64,000 nucleotides of DNA from Algoriphagus alkaliphilus (GTDB lineage Bacteria > Bacteroidota > Bacteroidia > Cytophagales > Cyclobacteriaceae): NCBI RefSeq assembly GCF_900103735.1, contig NZ_FMXE01000003.1, forward strand, positions 184,787 through 248,786. The letters are read 5' to 3'. The notes under the pieces were generated by a model. That model had not been told where the DNA came from. It worked only from the letters and a program-made list of their open reading frames with translations, and searched no databases. Made by a program: the position numbers and the translations under genes. Within the stretch, counting starts at the first letter, position 1. Every line of letters starts with the position of its first letter. Positions 26,675 through 35,358 of this stretch are shown one piece after another.

Positions 26675-27976
26675 TCAACTTGAAATCCTCGTCACCATAA
26701 TCTTATCAATTCGCTGTCCGTCTTTGTCGACCACTTCCAATTCGAAGTTTTCAATGACTACCCGATCGCCAACTTCAGGAATACTTGCGGACTTGTGTAT
26801 CATCAAACCGGCCACGGTTGTGAATCCCTTATTTTTTAAGAGTATATTCAGATCAAAATATTTGACGAAATCAATCATGGCATATTGCCCGTCCACCAGC
26901 CAGCTTTTCTCGTCCCGTTGGGTTATCTGATATTCCTCCTGATCTGAATCACTGGAATCACCTACCAAGGCATCCAATACATCGTCCATTGATACGATCC
27001 CCATGGTGCTGCCATATTCATCGATTACAATGCCATAGTGCATCCGCTCTTTTTTGAAAAGCTCCATTACTTGGTAGGCAAATGAATTTTCGTTGATAAA
27101 CAGGGGTTTGCGGGAGACTTTTCGTATTTCAAAATTTTGCTCCAAACCCGGTGCAAATAAATCTTTGACCAAGACCATTCCGATAATGTTGTCTAAATCA
27201 TTGTTTCGACAAACGGGATAGGCCGAATGCTTTTCAGTGTTGATTTTGGTACGGATTTCTTCCCAACTATCTGAAAGGTCAAAGTAAACCAATTCTGTGC
27301 GATGGGTAAAAAGTGTATTTACCCGTCTGTCACCGAGTTCAAAAACCCGCTCTACAATATCCTGTTCGATGTCAGTGATCTCTCCGCCTTCTGCACTTTC
27401 TTTAATGATTGCTTTGATTTCCTCTTCCGAGACTTTGGATTCGGTAGTGTGTTTGATACCAAAGAGGGTGAGGAGAAAATCATTGGAAATTGAAAGTAGC
27501 CATACAAATGGTGCGGTGATTTTGGAAAGCAATCTCATCGGTTTGGCAACGAACATTGCGATTGGCTCCGGAAAAGTCATTCCAAGCCGTTTAGGGAACA
27601 ATTCTCCGAATACAATCGAGAGGTAGGTTACCAGAAGAACAATTAGGCCAGTTGCAATCGGACTTGCATAGGGAGCCAAAAATTCGATTGATGCAATTTT
27701 TACTGCCAAATCTGTAGTGAGGTTTTCACCGGAATACACTCCGAGCAATATTCCAATTAGTGTAATTCCGATCTGGACTGTAGACAAAAACTTGGTTGGG
27801 TTTTCTGAGAGTTCCAAGGCCATTTTTGCATTAGAACTACCTCGACGCTTTGCATTTTCCAGTTTGAATTTGCGTGCTGAAACTAGGGATAACTCTGACA
27901 TAGCAAAGATGCCATTGAGCAATACAAGCATTAAAATAATTAGAAGTTCCAATTCAGGTTTGTGTGATTTAAGCAA
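26675..27976 (-). CDS. Hemolysin-family (CNNM/CorC-like) CBS membrane protein
   Basis: This 433-residue protein has an N-terminal DUF21/CNNM domain (about 1-195; LLNGIFAMSELSLVSARK, then TVQIGITLIGILLGVYSGE). A CBS pair follows (about 215-340; RVNTLFTHRTELVYF and HYGIVIDEYGSTMGIVS), then a C-terminal CorC/HlyC transporter-associated domain (about 350-430; WLVDGQYAMIDF). The family takes part in divalent cation (Mg2+/Co2+) efflux; the hemolysin name is historical. The start appears to be TTG 27976 (MLKSHKPELELL), since no ATG lies upstream of the first helix. It is convergent with the Rrf2 gene. Confidence 0.9.
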   Translation of the reverse strand: MLKSHKPELELLIILMLVLLNGIFAMSELSLVSARKFKLENAKRRGSSNAKMALELSENPTKFLSTVQIGITLIGILLGVYSGENLTTDLAVKIASIEFLAPYASPIATGLIVLLVTYLSIVFGELFPKRLGMTFPEPIAMFVAKPMRLLSKITAPFVWLLSISNDFLLTLFGIKHTTESKVSEEEIKAIIKESAEGGEITDIEQDIVERVFELGDRRVNTLFTHRTELVYFDLSDSWEEIRTKINTEKHSAYPVCRNNDLDNIIGMVLVKDLFAPGLEQNFEIRKVSRKPLFINENSFAYQVMELFKKERMHYGIVIDEYGSTMGIVSMDDVLDALVGDSSDSDQEEYQITQRDEKSWLVDGQYAMIDFVKYFDLNILLKNKGFTTVAGLMIHKSASIPEVGDRVVIENFELEVVDKDGQRIDKIMVTRISS

Positions 27977-28034
27977 AATTCAATAAAAAAACAGATCCTT
28001 TGTAAGGATAAGTGATTCTGATCTTTTCAAAATT

Positions 28035-28182
28035 TGATTATCCGCAATCCTGCCAGTAAGAAAGATTAGGCTATATAAAGTTGCGGATAATCGTCCACAG
28101 ACGACTGTCAACAGTCCACAGCTCGTTTTTTGGAACTTCAAACCTTATTTTATTTTGCTACTGGCAAGAAAGCGGACATACA
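28035..28182 (+). repeat. Palindromic MITE-like intergenic repeat, copy C
   Basis: This is the best-preserved copy: tgattatccgcaatcctgcc on the left and ctactggcaagaaagcggac plus ataca on the right. An inner gcggataatc at 28083 is the inverse of the left end. The core gactgtcaacagtc is a perfect palindrome. The 9-mer tttcaaaat lies on both flanks (28025-28033 and 28185-28193), a candidate target-site duplication. It sits between the CBS-protein gene and a small Lys-rich gene. Confidence 0.87.
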
Positions 28183-28196
28183 TATTTCAAAATATT

Positions 28197-28219
28197 AAAG
28201 GCAGGACTAGCCTGCCTTT
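28197..28219 (-). terminator. Bidirectional-looking hairpin terminator
   Basis: The stem aaaggcagg / cctgccttt with loop actag lies 41 bases past the stop of the 37-residue minus-strand gene. Confidence 0.65.
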
Positions 28220-28259
28220 TATATTATAAATTCTGTATGCGATTAATTGAGCAGAGAGC

Positions 28260-28373
28260 TCAATCCCGCTTTTTACTTTCTTTCTTTGCGGCTTTGTCGG
28301 CACGCTTTTCTTTTAATGTTTTGGTGGCTTTAGATTTGTCGTCTTTCTTTTTGCCTTCTGGTTGTTTTGCCAT
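28260..28373 (-). CDS. Tiny lysine-rich protein (37 residues)
   Basis: An ATG at 28373 opens a short frame starting MAKQPEGKKKDDKSK and ending KKESKKRD before TGA. About 15 of 37 residues are Lys and nearly all are charged, with no hydrophobic segment, so it is probably a disordered, basic cytoplasmic protein. A hairpin (attgagc / gctcaat) overlaps the stop and a terminator follows at 28197-28219, which supports an expressed unit. The family is not recognised; a nucleic-acid or ribosome-associated role is only a guess from charge. Confidence 0.6.
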   Translation of the reverse strand: MAKQPEGKKKDDKSKATKTLKEKRADKAAKKESKKRD

Positions 28374-28457
28374 GTGAATGTATGTTTACAGTGATGTTTT
28401 GATTTTCAACTTTCAGGAAGTTAGGCAATAGTTAAACTCAATTTCAAAATCATGTAA

Positions 28458-29273
28458 TTATTTTTTTGTCAGGAGTCGCATGCTGAGAATCCTTACCTCG
28501 GTGACCGGTCGATCCTGTCTGTTAGTCATTACGGCTGCAATTGAATCGACCACTTCCAAGCCTGAACTGACCTCTCCAAACACAGTATAGTTTTGATCAA
28601 GATGCGGCGTGCCGCCGATACTTTTGTAGACTTCTCGCTGAGATTCGGAGATTTGATACTTTTCATAATTCTGGTAGTTTGCCAAAATTCCATTTAACCG
28701 GGTATTGAGCCCTTGCACCAAAGCAGTGTCTTTGTCAATCCGGGCCTTTTCCAAAGAATCGATTAGGGGCTTATGGGCTGGATCATTGATTCCATAATGA
28801 CGGGCAAGCATTTGGTTGATCCGGCCTTCATTGTGATTGAGAAGACTGTCATTTTGGACTTTACCCTGCACGATGTAAAACTGCGTGCTACTGGATGCCC
28901 GCTGGGGATTGTTTGTCCGGGCGGCTGCCAAGGCACCTTTTTTATGAAAAAGTCCGGGAACAATCTCTGCCGGAATCTGATAGGGGAGATCACTGCTGCC
29001 CAATCTGGCTACCGAATCTGCATATTTGCCTTGAACATCCCCGCCCTGTATCATAAAACCCTTGATCACCCGATGGAAAAGTAAACTATCGTAGGTTCCG
29101 GCTTCCACGAGTTTGATGAAATTGTCCCGATGTAGGGGTGTTTGGTCAGAGAGCTGAAGGATAATCGTTCCATAATTGGTTACTAATTCGATTTGTACGG
29201 GACTTTGATTTTTAGGTCCTGTAAATCCAAGAAGAAGAAAAATAGGAAGGATAAATGTGAATAATTTTGGCAT
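28458..29273 (-). CDS. Exported cyclophilin-type peptidyl-prolyl isomerase
   Basis: This 271-residue protein starts with a signal (MPKLFTFILPIFLLLGF). A cyclophilin fold follows: VTNYGTIILQL, LFHRVIKGFMIQGGD (active-site Arg of FHRVI and the Gln of IQGG), a GALAAARTNNPQRASSSTQFYI block (about 119-140), and a final FGEVSSGLEVVDSI. An insertion of about 80 residues (155-225) lies between the FYI strand and the C-terminal strands, a feature of some Bacteroidota periplasmic cyclophilins. It probably assists folding of exported proteins. It is monocistronic. Confidence 0.92.
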   Translation of the reverse strand: MPKLFTFILPIFLLLGFTGPKNQSPVQIELVTNYGTIILQLSDQTPLHRDNFIKLVEAGTYDSLLFHRVIKGFMIQGGDVQGKYADSVARLGSSDLPYQIPAEIVPGLFHKKGALAAARTNNPQRASSSTQFYIVQGKVQNDSLLNHNEGRINQMLARHYGINDPAHKPLIDSLEKARIDKDTALVQGLNTRLNGILANYQNYEKYQISESQREVYKSIGGTPHLDQNYTVFGEVSSGLEVVDSIAAVMTNRQDRPVTEVRILSMRLLTKK

Positions 29274-29333
29274 TGATACGCTGTTTTATCGGGCTTAATT
29301 AAAGTCTAAAATTCGGAAATTTTTGAGTTTTGA

Positions 29334-29753
29334 TTAGGATTTACTTTTCTCAAGTGAAAGAATATAAGTAACCATAATTTTCGCGTCCTCCAGTGATAAT
29401 TTGGGGTGGGAGCTCATTACGGGATAGCCCCAAGTACCCGAACCTCCCGAAATGATCTTTCGAGCCAAAAGATCAATATAAGCTTGCTGCATGGGATAGC
29501 GCCTGGCAATATCAGCGAATGAGGGGCCTTTGAATTTGCCTTCTTCTTTATGACAATGGTAGCAATCCGAATAGGCAACAAGGACTTCTCCTTTCTTGAT
29601 AATTTCGGGTTCGATAGATTCATCTTCCCCCGGAACCACAAAGAATTCCTTGGCTTTAGGTTTGGAATTTTGTTCTAATTCTGAACTTTTTGAATTGCAA
29701 GAAAAAACCAGGAGGAGCAAAAGGATTTTCACCAAATAAGTTTTGGGCTTCAT
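29334..29753 (-). CDS. Monohaem cytochrome c lipoprotein
   Basis: This 139-residue protein has a lipoprotein signal (LLLLLVFSC, Cys19), a linker, and a class I cytochrome c domain with CYHCH at 64-68. The likely axial Met lies in YPVMSSHP (about 112). The C-terminal helix LSLEDAKIMVTYILSL is typical. It should carry electrons at the periplasmic face of a membrane. Its domain resembles the C-terminal cytochrome of the PVC-type dehydrogenase encoded upstream (30763-33423), so the two may be redox partners. Confidence 0.9.
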   Translation of the reverse strand: MKPKTYLVKILLLLLVFSCNSKSSELEQNSKPKAKEFFVVPGEDESIEPEIIKKGEVLVAYSDCYHCHKEEGKFKGPSFADIARRYPMQQAYIDLLARKIISGGSGTWGYPVMSSHPKLSLEDAKIMVTYILSLEKSKS

Positions 29754-29911
29754 TTTGTTAAAATGCGCTTTTTTCTTTGACGAAGAAAAGGAATTTTGAA
29801 ATGATCAAAGCGTAAAACAAAACTAACCTACGCCGAGCGGCTTGCCCGCAGCGGAGGGAAGTCTAGGTGAAACCTAATAAGATTTGGCTCCTAACAGAAT
29901 TGCAATAATGA

Positions 29912-30637
29912 CTAACTCATCAGTCGATCCAAAAACTCTTTCCATGCCGCATTTTCCATCAGAACGAGAATTAGGGCAATACCAAGAAAAATTAAAGCTG
30001 ATCCAATTATAGTAGCTGGATGGATTTTTTTCTGACTCTTAAGATCAAAAACACCCATTACCAGCACGAGTAAAATCCAAAGTGGGACTGATAAGTATTC
30101 ATTGAGGTTTAATCCTAAAATAATTCTTGCCAAAGCAGGAAAAACAGCTGCAAGACTCGCAAAAGTCATATACCTCTTATGAAATTCCGACTGATGACGA
30201 TTAATCAATGCCAATGAATAGAGGATGATAAAATTGATTAAGATGAACATATTAATCGTGCTGAATAGGAATCCATCCGGTCTGCTGTAGTGGGCCATAC
30301 TCATCCAGATACCAGTGATTACAATTCCCAGTGCAAGAAGAAGGCTGCTTTTTCCAAGCTTTTTATGAAGAGAAATTTTCCTTGATCTGACCAAATTGGA
30401 TTGGACAACGATCAGAATATACCAAAGAAACATGATCACCCCGTGGATATAAACTAGAGCTGAGGCAGGGGGAAGCGTATCAGGATGAACAAGTGCATTT
30501 ATTACAAATCCTCCTATGGCAAGGATCAGGATGAATAGATTGAAATAAAAATAAAAGGAAGTGCGGTGGTTCGATAAGTTATTCATAGGCAGTGGTTTGG
30601 GCTTTGAATTTAAAATTTTATTCCAAAAATTCATCAA
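29912..30637 (-). CDS. Hypothetical membrane protein, about seven helices
   Basis: This 241-residue integral membrane protein has hydrophobic segments at about 27-48, 62-82, 98-116, 125-145, 160-178, 182-197 and 208-228. His residues lie in VYIHGVIMFLWYILIVVQS and in RHQSEFHKRYM, which could be haem or metal ligands, though that is not shown. I recognise no named family. An in-frame ATG at 30586 (MNNLSNH) would remove 17 polar residues and may be the true start. It lies between two cytochrome genes on the same strand, so a redox role is possible. Confidence 0.72.
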   Translation of the reverse strand: MMNFWNKILNSKPKPLPMNNLSNHRTSFYFYFNLFILILAIGGFVINALVHPDTLPPASALVYIHGVIMFLWYILIVVQSNLVRSRKISLHKKLGKSSLLLALGIVITGIWMSMAHYSRPDGFLFSTINMFILINFIILYSLALINRHQSEFHKRYMTFASLAAVFPALARIILGLNLNEYLSVPLWILLVLVMGVFDLKSQKKIHPATIIGSALIFLGIALILVLMENAAWKEFLDRLMS

Positions 30638-30711
30638 TCTCTGAATTCAGAAAAAATGATTTGACTTCAAACCCCTTAGGGAATAAATTTTTAAAAATTG
30701 GTCAAAACCAA

Positions 30712-30735
30712 AAAAGCCGGAGTTTTCCGGCTTTT
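30712..30735 (-). terminator. Terminator after the PVC-type dehydrogenase gene
   Basis: The stem aaaagccgg / ccggctttt has a T-run on the minus strand and lies 28 bases past the stop at 30763. Confidence 0.88.
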
Positions 30736-30762
30736 CGGTTCCTATGAGGTGATCAGCCTGAA

Positions 30763-33423
30763 TTATTTCTGCTGAGATAAATATGTGACTAAAGATGCCA
30801 ATTCCTCATAGGAAAGTGAATTAGCCAATCCGGCAGGCATCATGGAGTTTTCCAATTCTTTCCGCTCTTTGATGTTTTTCTTTTCCAGTTTGGTCGCATT
30901 TCCGGCGATATCGCGTATGCTCAGCTCCTGAGCTGTCTCAGCGGTGACAAAGCCCATGTAGAATTTCCCGTCATTCGTAGTGATTTGGATCGAAGCAAAA
31001 CCTTGGGAAATCGAAGCGTTTGGTTTTAAAATTGACTCGACAATCTGATCCCGGTTCATGATCGATCCTATCTGCCCCATAAACGGACCTTTCAAGGGCT
31101 GACCTTTTTCGATGCTGTGACAGGCAAGACATCCTTGGCTGACAAAGAGACTTTTACCTAAAACTGGATCTCCCTTCAAATCGGCAACTGCCAATACCAC
31201 ATCTTCGATGGATGATGCACCTACTTGGCCCTTTTTGTTTTTGATGGATTCCAGGTCTATCCCTGCCTCTTCAATTGCCGGGGCAGCAGTTTCGGTTCCG
31301 AGTTCTACGATTCCCAGTCGCAGGCGGTCATTCAGAACCGCAAAGATTGATTTTTGAGATCCTTCAGCGCTGTTTGCTTGGGCTAACAGGAAGTTTTTGA
31401 TCCTGTCAGAAGCTTCCCAATTTTCTGCTTTGTAGTAGGGACCATGTGTATCAGGACGGGTTCCCCACCACCAGCTTCCGTCGTAAGGTGCTTCTTTTTG
31501 ATAAAGTCTGGAAATGGTGCTCAGTATTTCAGCTTTTTTAGCTGAATCATCTGTTTTTTCATAAGCAGCCAGCAGTCCATCCAAAGCTTTGGGATCATGC
31601 ATATAGCGCAATGCCCAAAGCGCCAATTTGTAATTTTTGGAGTCGATAGCTTTCACCGTGGCATCCACCGCCTTTAATTCTACCAATGCCTTGACCGCCA
31701 AATGGGGGAGGATGATTTCCGAATTCGGGGTAGCATGTGGGCCTTCGGTGTCTTTCGAAGGGATGCGAGCAGAAGCCGGAACTGGAAATTCCAGAAGGAC
31801 TTTGCTGGCTTTAAGATCACCCAGTCTTCCCAAACCAACTATTGCTGCCGCCTGAACTCTCGGATTTGCATCTTTTGCAGCGGCAATGAAAAGGTCTACA
31901 GGAACAGCATCAAGACAGCCTTTCCGATCAGCTATAGCTCGAAGTGCAAACTCACGGACCTTATCCTCTTCGGTAAGTTTGATTAATTCTTGTATTCCAT
32001 CGGAGCAGGTAAGCTGTGCATAGGTGAATATTCCGGCTACACGTGAATCAAGTGGGAGAGAGGTATCTTGAGCAACTTTAAGTACGGCTTCAGAAGCTTC
32101 ATTCGTAGATCGTTTCAATAATTCCTGCTGTGCATCGAGTCGGGTGACGGAGTTTCTGGCTTTTACCAGTTCAGCTAATTCTTTTACGGATGCATTTTTT
32201 AAGTCCGGATAGGCTTCATATGCCCAATTGGTTGGGACCACTCTTACCACATAGCCTTTTTCGGGATTACCCCGGTAGCCAGCACCATCCCAAGCTGCGA
32301 GGTACATGGTTCCGGATCCGTCTACATCCACATCAGTGATTTGTGGTAGTCTGATGAAGTTTTCATCGGCCTGAGTAAAACTGGGTCCATCCATTGTTAC
32401 ACGATGAATATACAGTTGACTTTTCCCCCAATCCGCCATCATTGGGACCTGATTGTATTTGTCAGGCCATCGGCTGTCGTCCATGAAATAACTTCCTGTG
32501 CCGGAACCTCCACCCACATCCACCAATGCAGGAAGAATTTCGTCCGTGAAATGTTTGAATAAGCTTGGATAGCCGTATTCTCCACTTTGAATATGATGGA
32601 TAAAACGGATATTCCAACCACCACCGTCATTGGTATTGCCGCGGGTGTAGATGTTCATGAATGGATCAATGGCGACATCATAGATATTTCTAGTACCATG
32701 GGTGTAAACCTCCATTTCCGTTCCATCAGGTCTTACACGGACAATTCCACCGCCTAACATGGTCAGTTTGGTGCCTTCACGGTCTACGGCATCCACAAAT
32801 CCAAAATCACCAACTGCGATATAAATCCAACCGTCGATGCCCATGCGAATGCCATTGGTCGAGTGATCTGTTCCTCGGCTTCGAAGTTGATTTTGAGTAC
32901 TGATATTGGTAATTAGCGACTTGGAAGGGCCATCTGCGACGCCATCCTTGTCCTTGTCTTCAAATACCACCAAGTCCATTCCCTGTGCCAGGCTATCCGC
33001 TCCGAAAACAGTGTGCAGCACAAACACTTGATCCCCCATTGCAATTATCCCGCGAGGGTTATCGACTTTGGCAAATTCAGTATGAGAATCAAGAATGCCA
33101 TCGTGATTATTATCCACGAGCTTTACGATGCTTCCTTTACCTGGAGTTTTCCCCAAAGAGCCGATCATATCTACTCCGACATACACCTCACCGGTAGCCG
33201 CTACAGCCAAGCAGGAAGGGCTTGGGACTAGATCCGGTCCGGCAAAATTTGTGAGGATCAATTCGGTGCTGTCTGCACCAAGACTATCGATTTCAATTCC
33301 TTCTGTAGAGAAGTATGCGTTTAGCTCTGCCAAATCGACGGTTTGGGATGGCTTGTATTGATTACAGCCAGCCATCAGGGTTAAAGCTAAAAGGCTTATA
33401 AGTGCTTGGGTGATTTTTGACAT
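30763..33423 (-). CDS. PVC-type haem-binding dehydrogenase (beta-propeller + HEAT + cytochrome c) lipoprotein
   Basis: This 886-residue protein has the lipobox LMAGC (Cys19). A six-bladed propeller follows (about 50-390), similar to membrane-bound sugar/sorbosone-type dehydrogenases (CLAVAATGEVYVGVD, DHSTNGIRMGIDGWIYIAVGD split around 190-215, THGTRNIYDVAIDP). A helical HEAT-like region spans about 405-700. The C-terminal cytochrome c has CLACH at 765-769 and a likely Met ligand in SMMPAGL. This layout is common in Planctomycetes and also occurs in Bacteroidota. The substrate is unknown, probably a sugar or sugar alcohol. It may pass electrons to the cytochrome c encoded at 29334-29753. Confidence 0.9.
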   Translation of the reverse strand: MSKITQALISLLALTLMAGCNQYKPSQTVDLAELNAYFSTEGIEIDSLGADSTELILTNFAGPDLVPSPSCLAVAATGEVYVGVDMIGSLGKTPGKGSIVKLVDNNHDGILDSHTEFAKVDNPRGIIAMGDQVFVLHTVFGADSLAQGMDLVVFEDKDKDGVADGPSKSLITNISTQNQLRSRGTDHSTNGIRMGIDGWIYIAVGDFGFVDAVDREGTKLTMLGGGIVRVRPDGTEMEVYTHGTRNIYDVAIDPFMNIYTRGNTNDGGGWNIRFIHHIQSGEYGYPSLFKHFTDEILPALVDVGGGSGTGSYFMDDSRWPDKYNQVPMMADWGKSQLYIHRVTMDGPSFTQADENFIRLPQITDVDVDGSGTMYLAAWDGAGYRGNPEKGYVVRVVPTNWAYEAYPDLKNASVKELAELVKARNSVTRLDAQQELLKRSTNEASEAVLKVAQDTSLPLDSRVAGIFTYAQLTCSDGIQELIKLTEEDKVREFALRAIADRKGCLDAVPVDLFIAAAKDANPRVQAAAIVGLGRLGDLKASKVLLEFPVPASARIPSKDTEGPHATPNSEIILPHLAVKALVELKAVDATVKAIDSKNYKLALWALRYMHDPKALDGLLAAYEKTDDSAKKAEILSTISRLYQKEAPYDGSWWWGTRPDTHGPYYKAENWEASDRIKNFLLAQANSAEGSQKSIFAVLNDRLRLGIVELGTETAAPAIEEAGIDLESIKNKKGQVGASSIEDVVLAVADLKGDPVLGKSLFVSQGCLACHSIEKGQPLKGPFMGQIGSIMNRDQIVESILKPNASISQGFASIQITTNDGKFYMGFVTAETAQELSIRDIAGNATKLEKKNIKERKELENSMMPAGLANSLSYEELASLVTYLSQQK

Positions 33424-33620
33424 GTCAAAAACTGGATTTGGTTATTTAGGTTGAATTGATTCAAGTTTTAGACGAAGTTATCGGATTCGGTATGTCGGAC
33501 TTTCCTGTTTTCAGTCAAAACTTGAGTGTAATCGGTCAGTTTTGGTGGATTAAATTAAAAGATGCCTAATCTGGAGAATCAGATCAAAAAAATCATTTAT
33601 ACATCAGTGAAGAATTGACT

Positions 33621-34085
33621 TTAGGTCACATTAAAATCCAACTGTCTTCCTTCTTTTTTGGCTTTCATATCCAAGGAAGTACCCAATGCTACACCAATAG
33701 CCAATCCGATGGGTAGTCCAAGGGCAAGTAGCGCCATATTATCCACCATCATGCCTAAAGCGGCACCCAGGGGCAACCCGAAGGCCGACATTCCTACAAT
33801 CATCCACAAATTGCGAAAATGATTTTTGGGAACGAGTTGGTGATCTTTTTCAAGTCTCTTTAGTAGATCTTTTTGAACATGGTCAAGCTTCTTGATTGTT
33901 TCTGCGGTCGTGCCCGGAAATACTCCTATTTTTTCAATTTCATGATTGATTTGGAGTACCAGGGAATCAGGAAGAGAATGTTTTCCGGCAGCAAAAATCA
34001 GGTTACTTAAGCTGGTAAATTTTTTAGTAAGCTTTGGTTCTAAGATATCTGCAGATGGAGAAAGAAAAATAGGCTTGATGTTCAT
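33621..34085 (-). CDS. Hypothetical protein with glycine-rich C-terminal membrane hairpin
   Basis: This 154-residue protein has a soluble, helical N-terminal half (residues 1-90, KLTKKFTSL..RLEKDHQL) and a Gly/Ala-rich hydrophobic hairpin (about 95-140). The hairpin contains LPLGAALGMMVD and LPIGLAIGVALGTSLD, two similar units in tandem that resemble glycine-zipper segments. The C-terminus is basic and polar. The family is not recognised. It may associate with or oligomerise in the inner membrane. It stands alone on the minus strand. Confidence 0.7.
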   Translation of the reverse strand: MNIKPIFLSPSADILEPKLTKKFTSLSNLIFAAGKHSLPDSLVLQINHEIEKIGVFPGTTAETIKKLDHVQKDLLKRLEKDHQLVPKNHFRNLWMIVGMSAFGLPLGAALGMMVDNMALLALGLPIGLAIGVALGTSLDMKAKKEGRQLDFNVT

Positions 34086-34184
34086 GGGAAAAAAATATTT
34101 AGTCCGAAAATGACTGATTATGTGGAGTTTTCAAAGAAAAATCCTTTCAAATTTCTCTTTTTGAAAAAGATCTTATGTCAAAAT

Positions 34185-34544
34185 CTACATCAAATAAGGT
34201 GAATAAATAAGTACAGCGACCGCAAATGCAGTCAAAGCAGCAAATGTCACCGCTCCGGAAGCAATATCTTTGATAAATCCTATTTTCTCATGGTGTTCAG
34301 GATGGATGAAATCACAGACTTTTTCCACGGCAGTATTTAAGCTTTCAATCGAAAGGACTAATCCAATAGCCAAGATTTGAAGGGCCCATTCTACTCTGTC
34401 GATATCCAAATAAAAGCCCAATCCCACAAAAATCAGTGCAATTACGCTTTGGGTAATAATAGCATTTTCGGTGGCAAGCAAAAGGAATAAGCCCTTGACG
34501 GCATACCTGATACTTTTGATTCGGCCGATAATAAATCCTGACAT
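34185..34544 (-). CDS. dgkA: Diacylglycerol kinase / undecaprenol kinase
   Basis: At 119 residues this matches the small integral DgkA-type kinase: three membrane helices, an early RIKSIRYAVKGL segment, the catalytic ESLNTAVEKVCDFIHPEHH block (about 67-85) and KDIASGAVTFAA (about 91-102). It phosphorylates diacylglycerol or undecaprenol at the inner membrane, which supports lipid recycling during envelope synthesis. Length and motifs are complete. Confidence 0.93.
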   Translation of the reverse strand: MSGFIIGRIKSIRYAVKGLFLLLATENAIITQSVIALIFVGLGFYLDIDRVEWALQILAIGLVLSIESLNTAVEKVCDFIHPEHHEKIGFIKDIASGAVTFAALTAFAVAVLIYSPYLM

Positions 34545-34780
34545 AGGCAGAGGGGTTGAATTTGGCTGGGAAATTAGGGAAAAATGAATTCACTCTCGTT
34601 TTTGAAACCCTTCTACTTTGCCTTGGGGTAATGATGAATTGCAGTTCTTTAAAATTGACTCAGGAAATTGGCTTTATGTCTAGCTGGCTTTCAGGCCAGA
34701 CAGCTCGGCATTTGCCGCTGTCATTTTACTGTTCACCGCGTAGAACTTTCCTGCTACCGCTTCAGGGGATTTCTTGGGCC

Positions 34781-34978
34781 CTATTTTACCCCTGCCAAGC
34801 GGAAGGGAAGCATAAAGATATTCCTGACCAAATCAAAACTTAAATCCACCGCAAAACCCAACAAACGAAACGGAAGCAAAAGCAACCAAACAAAGGGATA
34901 AAGAATCAGTGCGGCGATGGCGATAGGCCAACAAATAATAAAGAGGATAAGCCAAAGAAGAAAGGTCAGCATGGTCAA
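34781..34978 (-). CDS. Small two-helix membrane protein
   Basis: This 65-residue protein has a long N-terminal hydrophobic hairpin (residues 4-35, LLWLILFIICWPIAIAALILY in two halves). The motif LLPFRLLGFAVDL is repeated near the C-terminus as MLPFRLAGVK. The repeated LPFRL-x-G suggests a selected sequence rather than chance, and Trp/Pro at helix ends fit a membrane protein. The family name is unknown. A second ATG is at 34972. Confidence 0.6.
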   Translation of the reverse strand: MTMLTFLLWLILFIICWPIAIAALILYPFVWLLLLPFRLLGFAVDLSFDLVRNIFMLPFRLAGVK

Positions 34979-35358
34979 ATTGGTTTACTAGCATTACTCA
35001 AAATACATTCCAAGGATAAAAATCCATGTTTAGGATAAACAGAATGGGTTTTCTTAAAATGAATGCACTAAAACCGGACAGTTTTGTTCGGACGGTTTTT
35101 TACCGCAAAGTGCAACAATGGAAACCGAATCCTTGTAATCCTTTTGAAAAGAGTGCCAAAGAAACAGCCTTTAGAAGCCAGGCATGCAATGACGGGAAAT
35201 GTGGCGAATCTTTCATCAGAGCACTGTAGGTGCGATCCATTGGTATCCTATCTTCAAGGATTTAGTATTTATTTTCTCTCAATTAATCTAAAAAAGCTCA
35301 GACTATCATCTATTTAGTTTACTTTAAGTATTCAAGTAGCCCAAAATTACAGTCCTAC
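34979..35358. other. Intergenic region without recognisable features
   Basis: The 380 bases between the small membrane protein and the first of the tandem surface-protein genes contain only short, low-quality frames on the plus strand. I see no repeat, terminator or clear promoter. Confidence 0.5.

Noticed and set aside
28081..28377. Plus-strand 98-codon frame
   Set aside because: Its first part lies in the palindromic repeat and the rest is the antisense of the 37-residue Lys-rich gene.
34556..34901. Overlapping plus-strand frames of 77-95 codons
   Set aside because: Composition is not protein-like, and they overlap the better-supported small membrane protein on the other strand.
35026..35317. 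Two overlapping plus-strand frames of 67 and 77 codons
   Set aside because: No motif, signal or conservation cue; the frames overlap each other.
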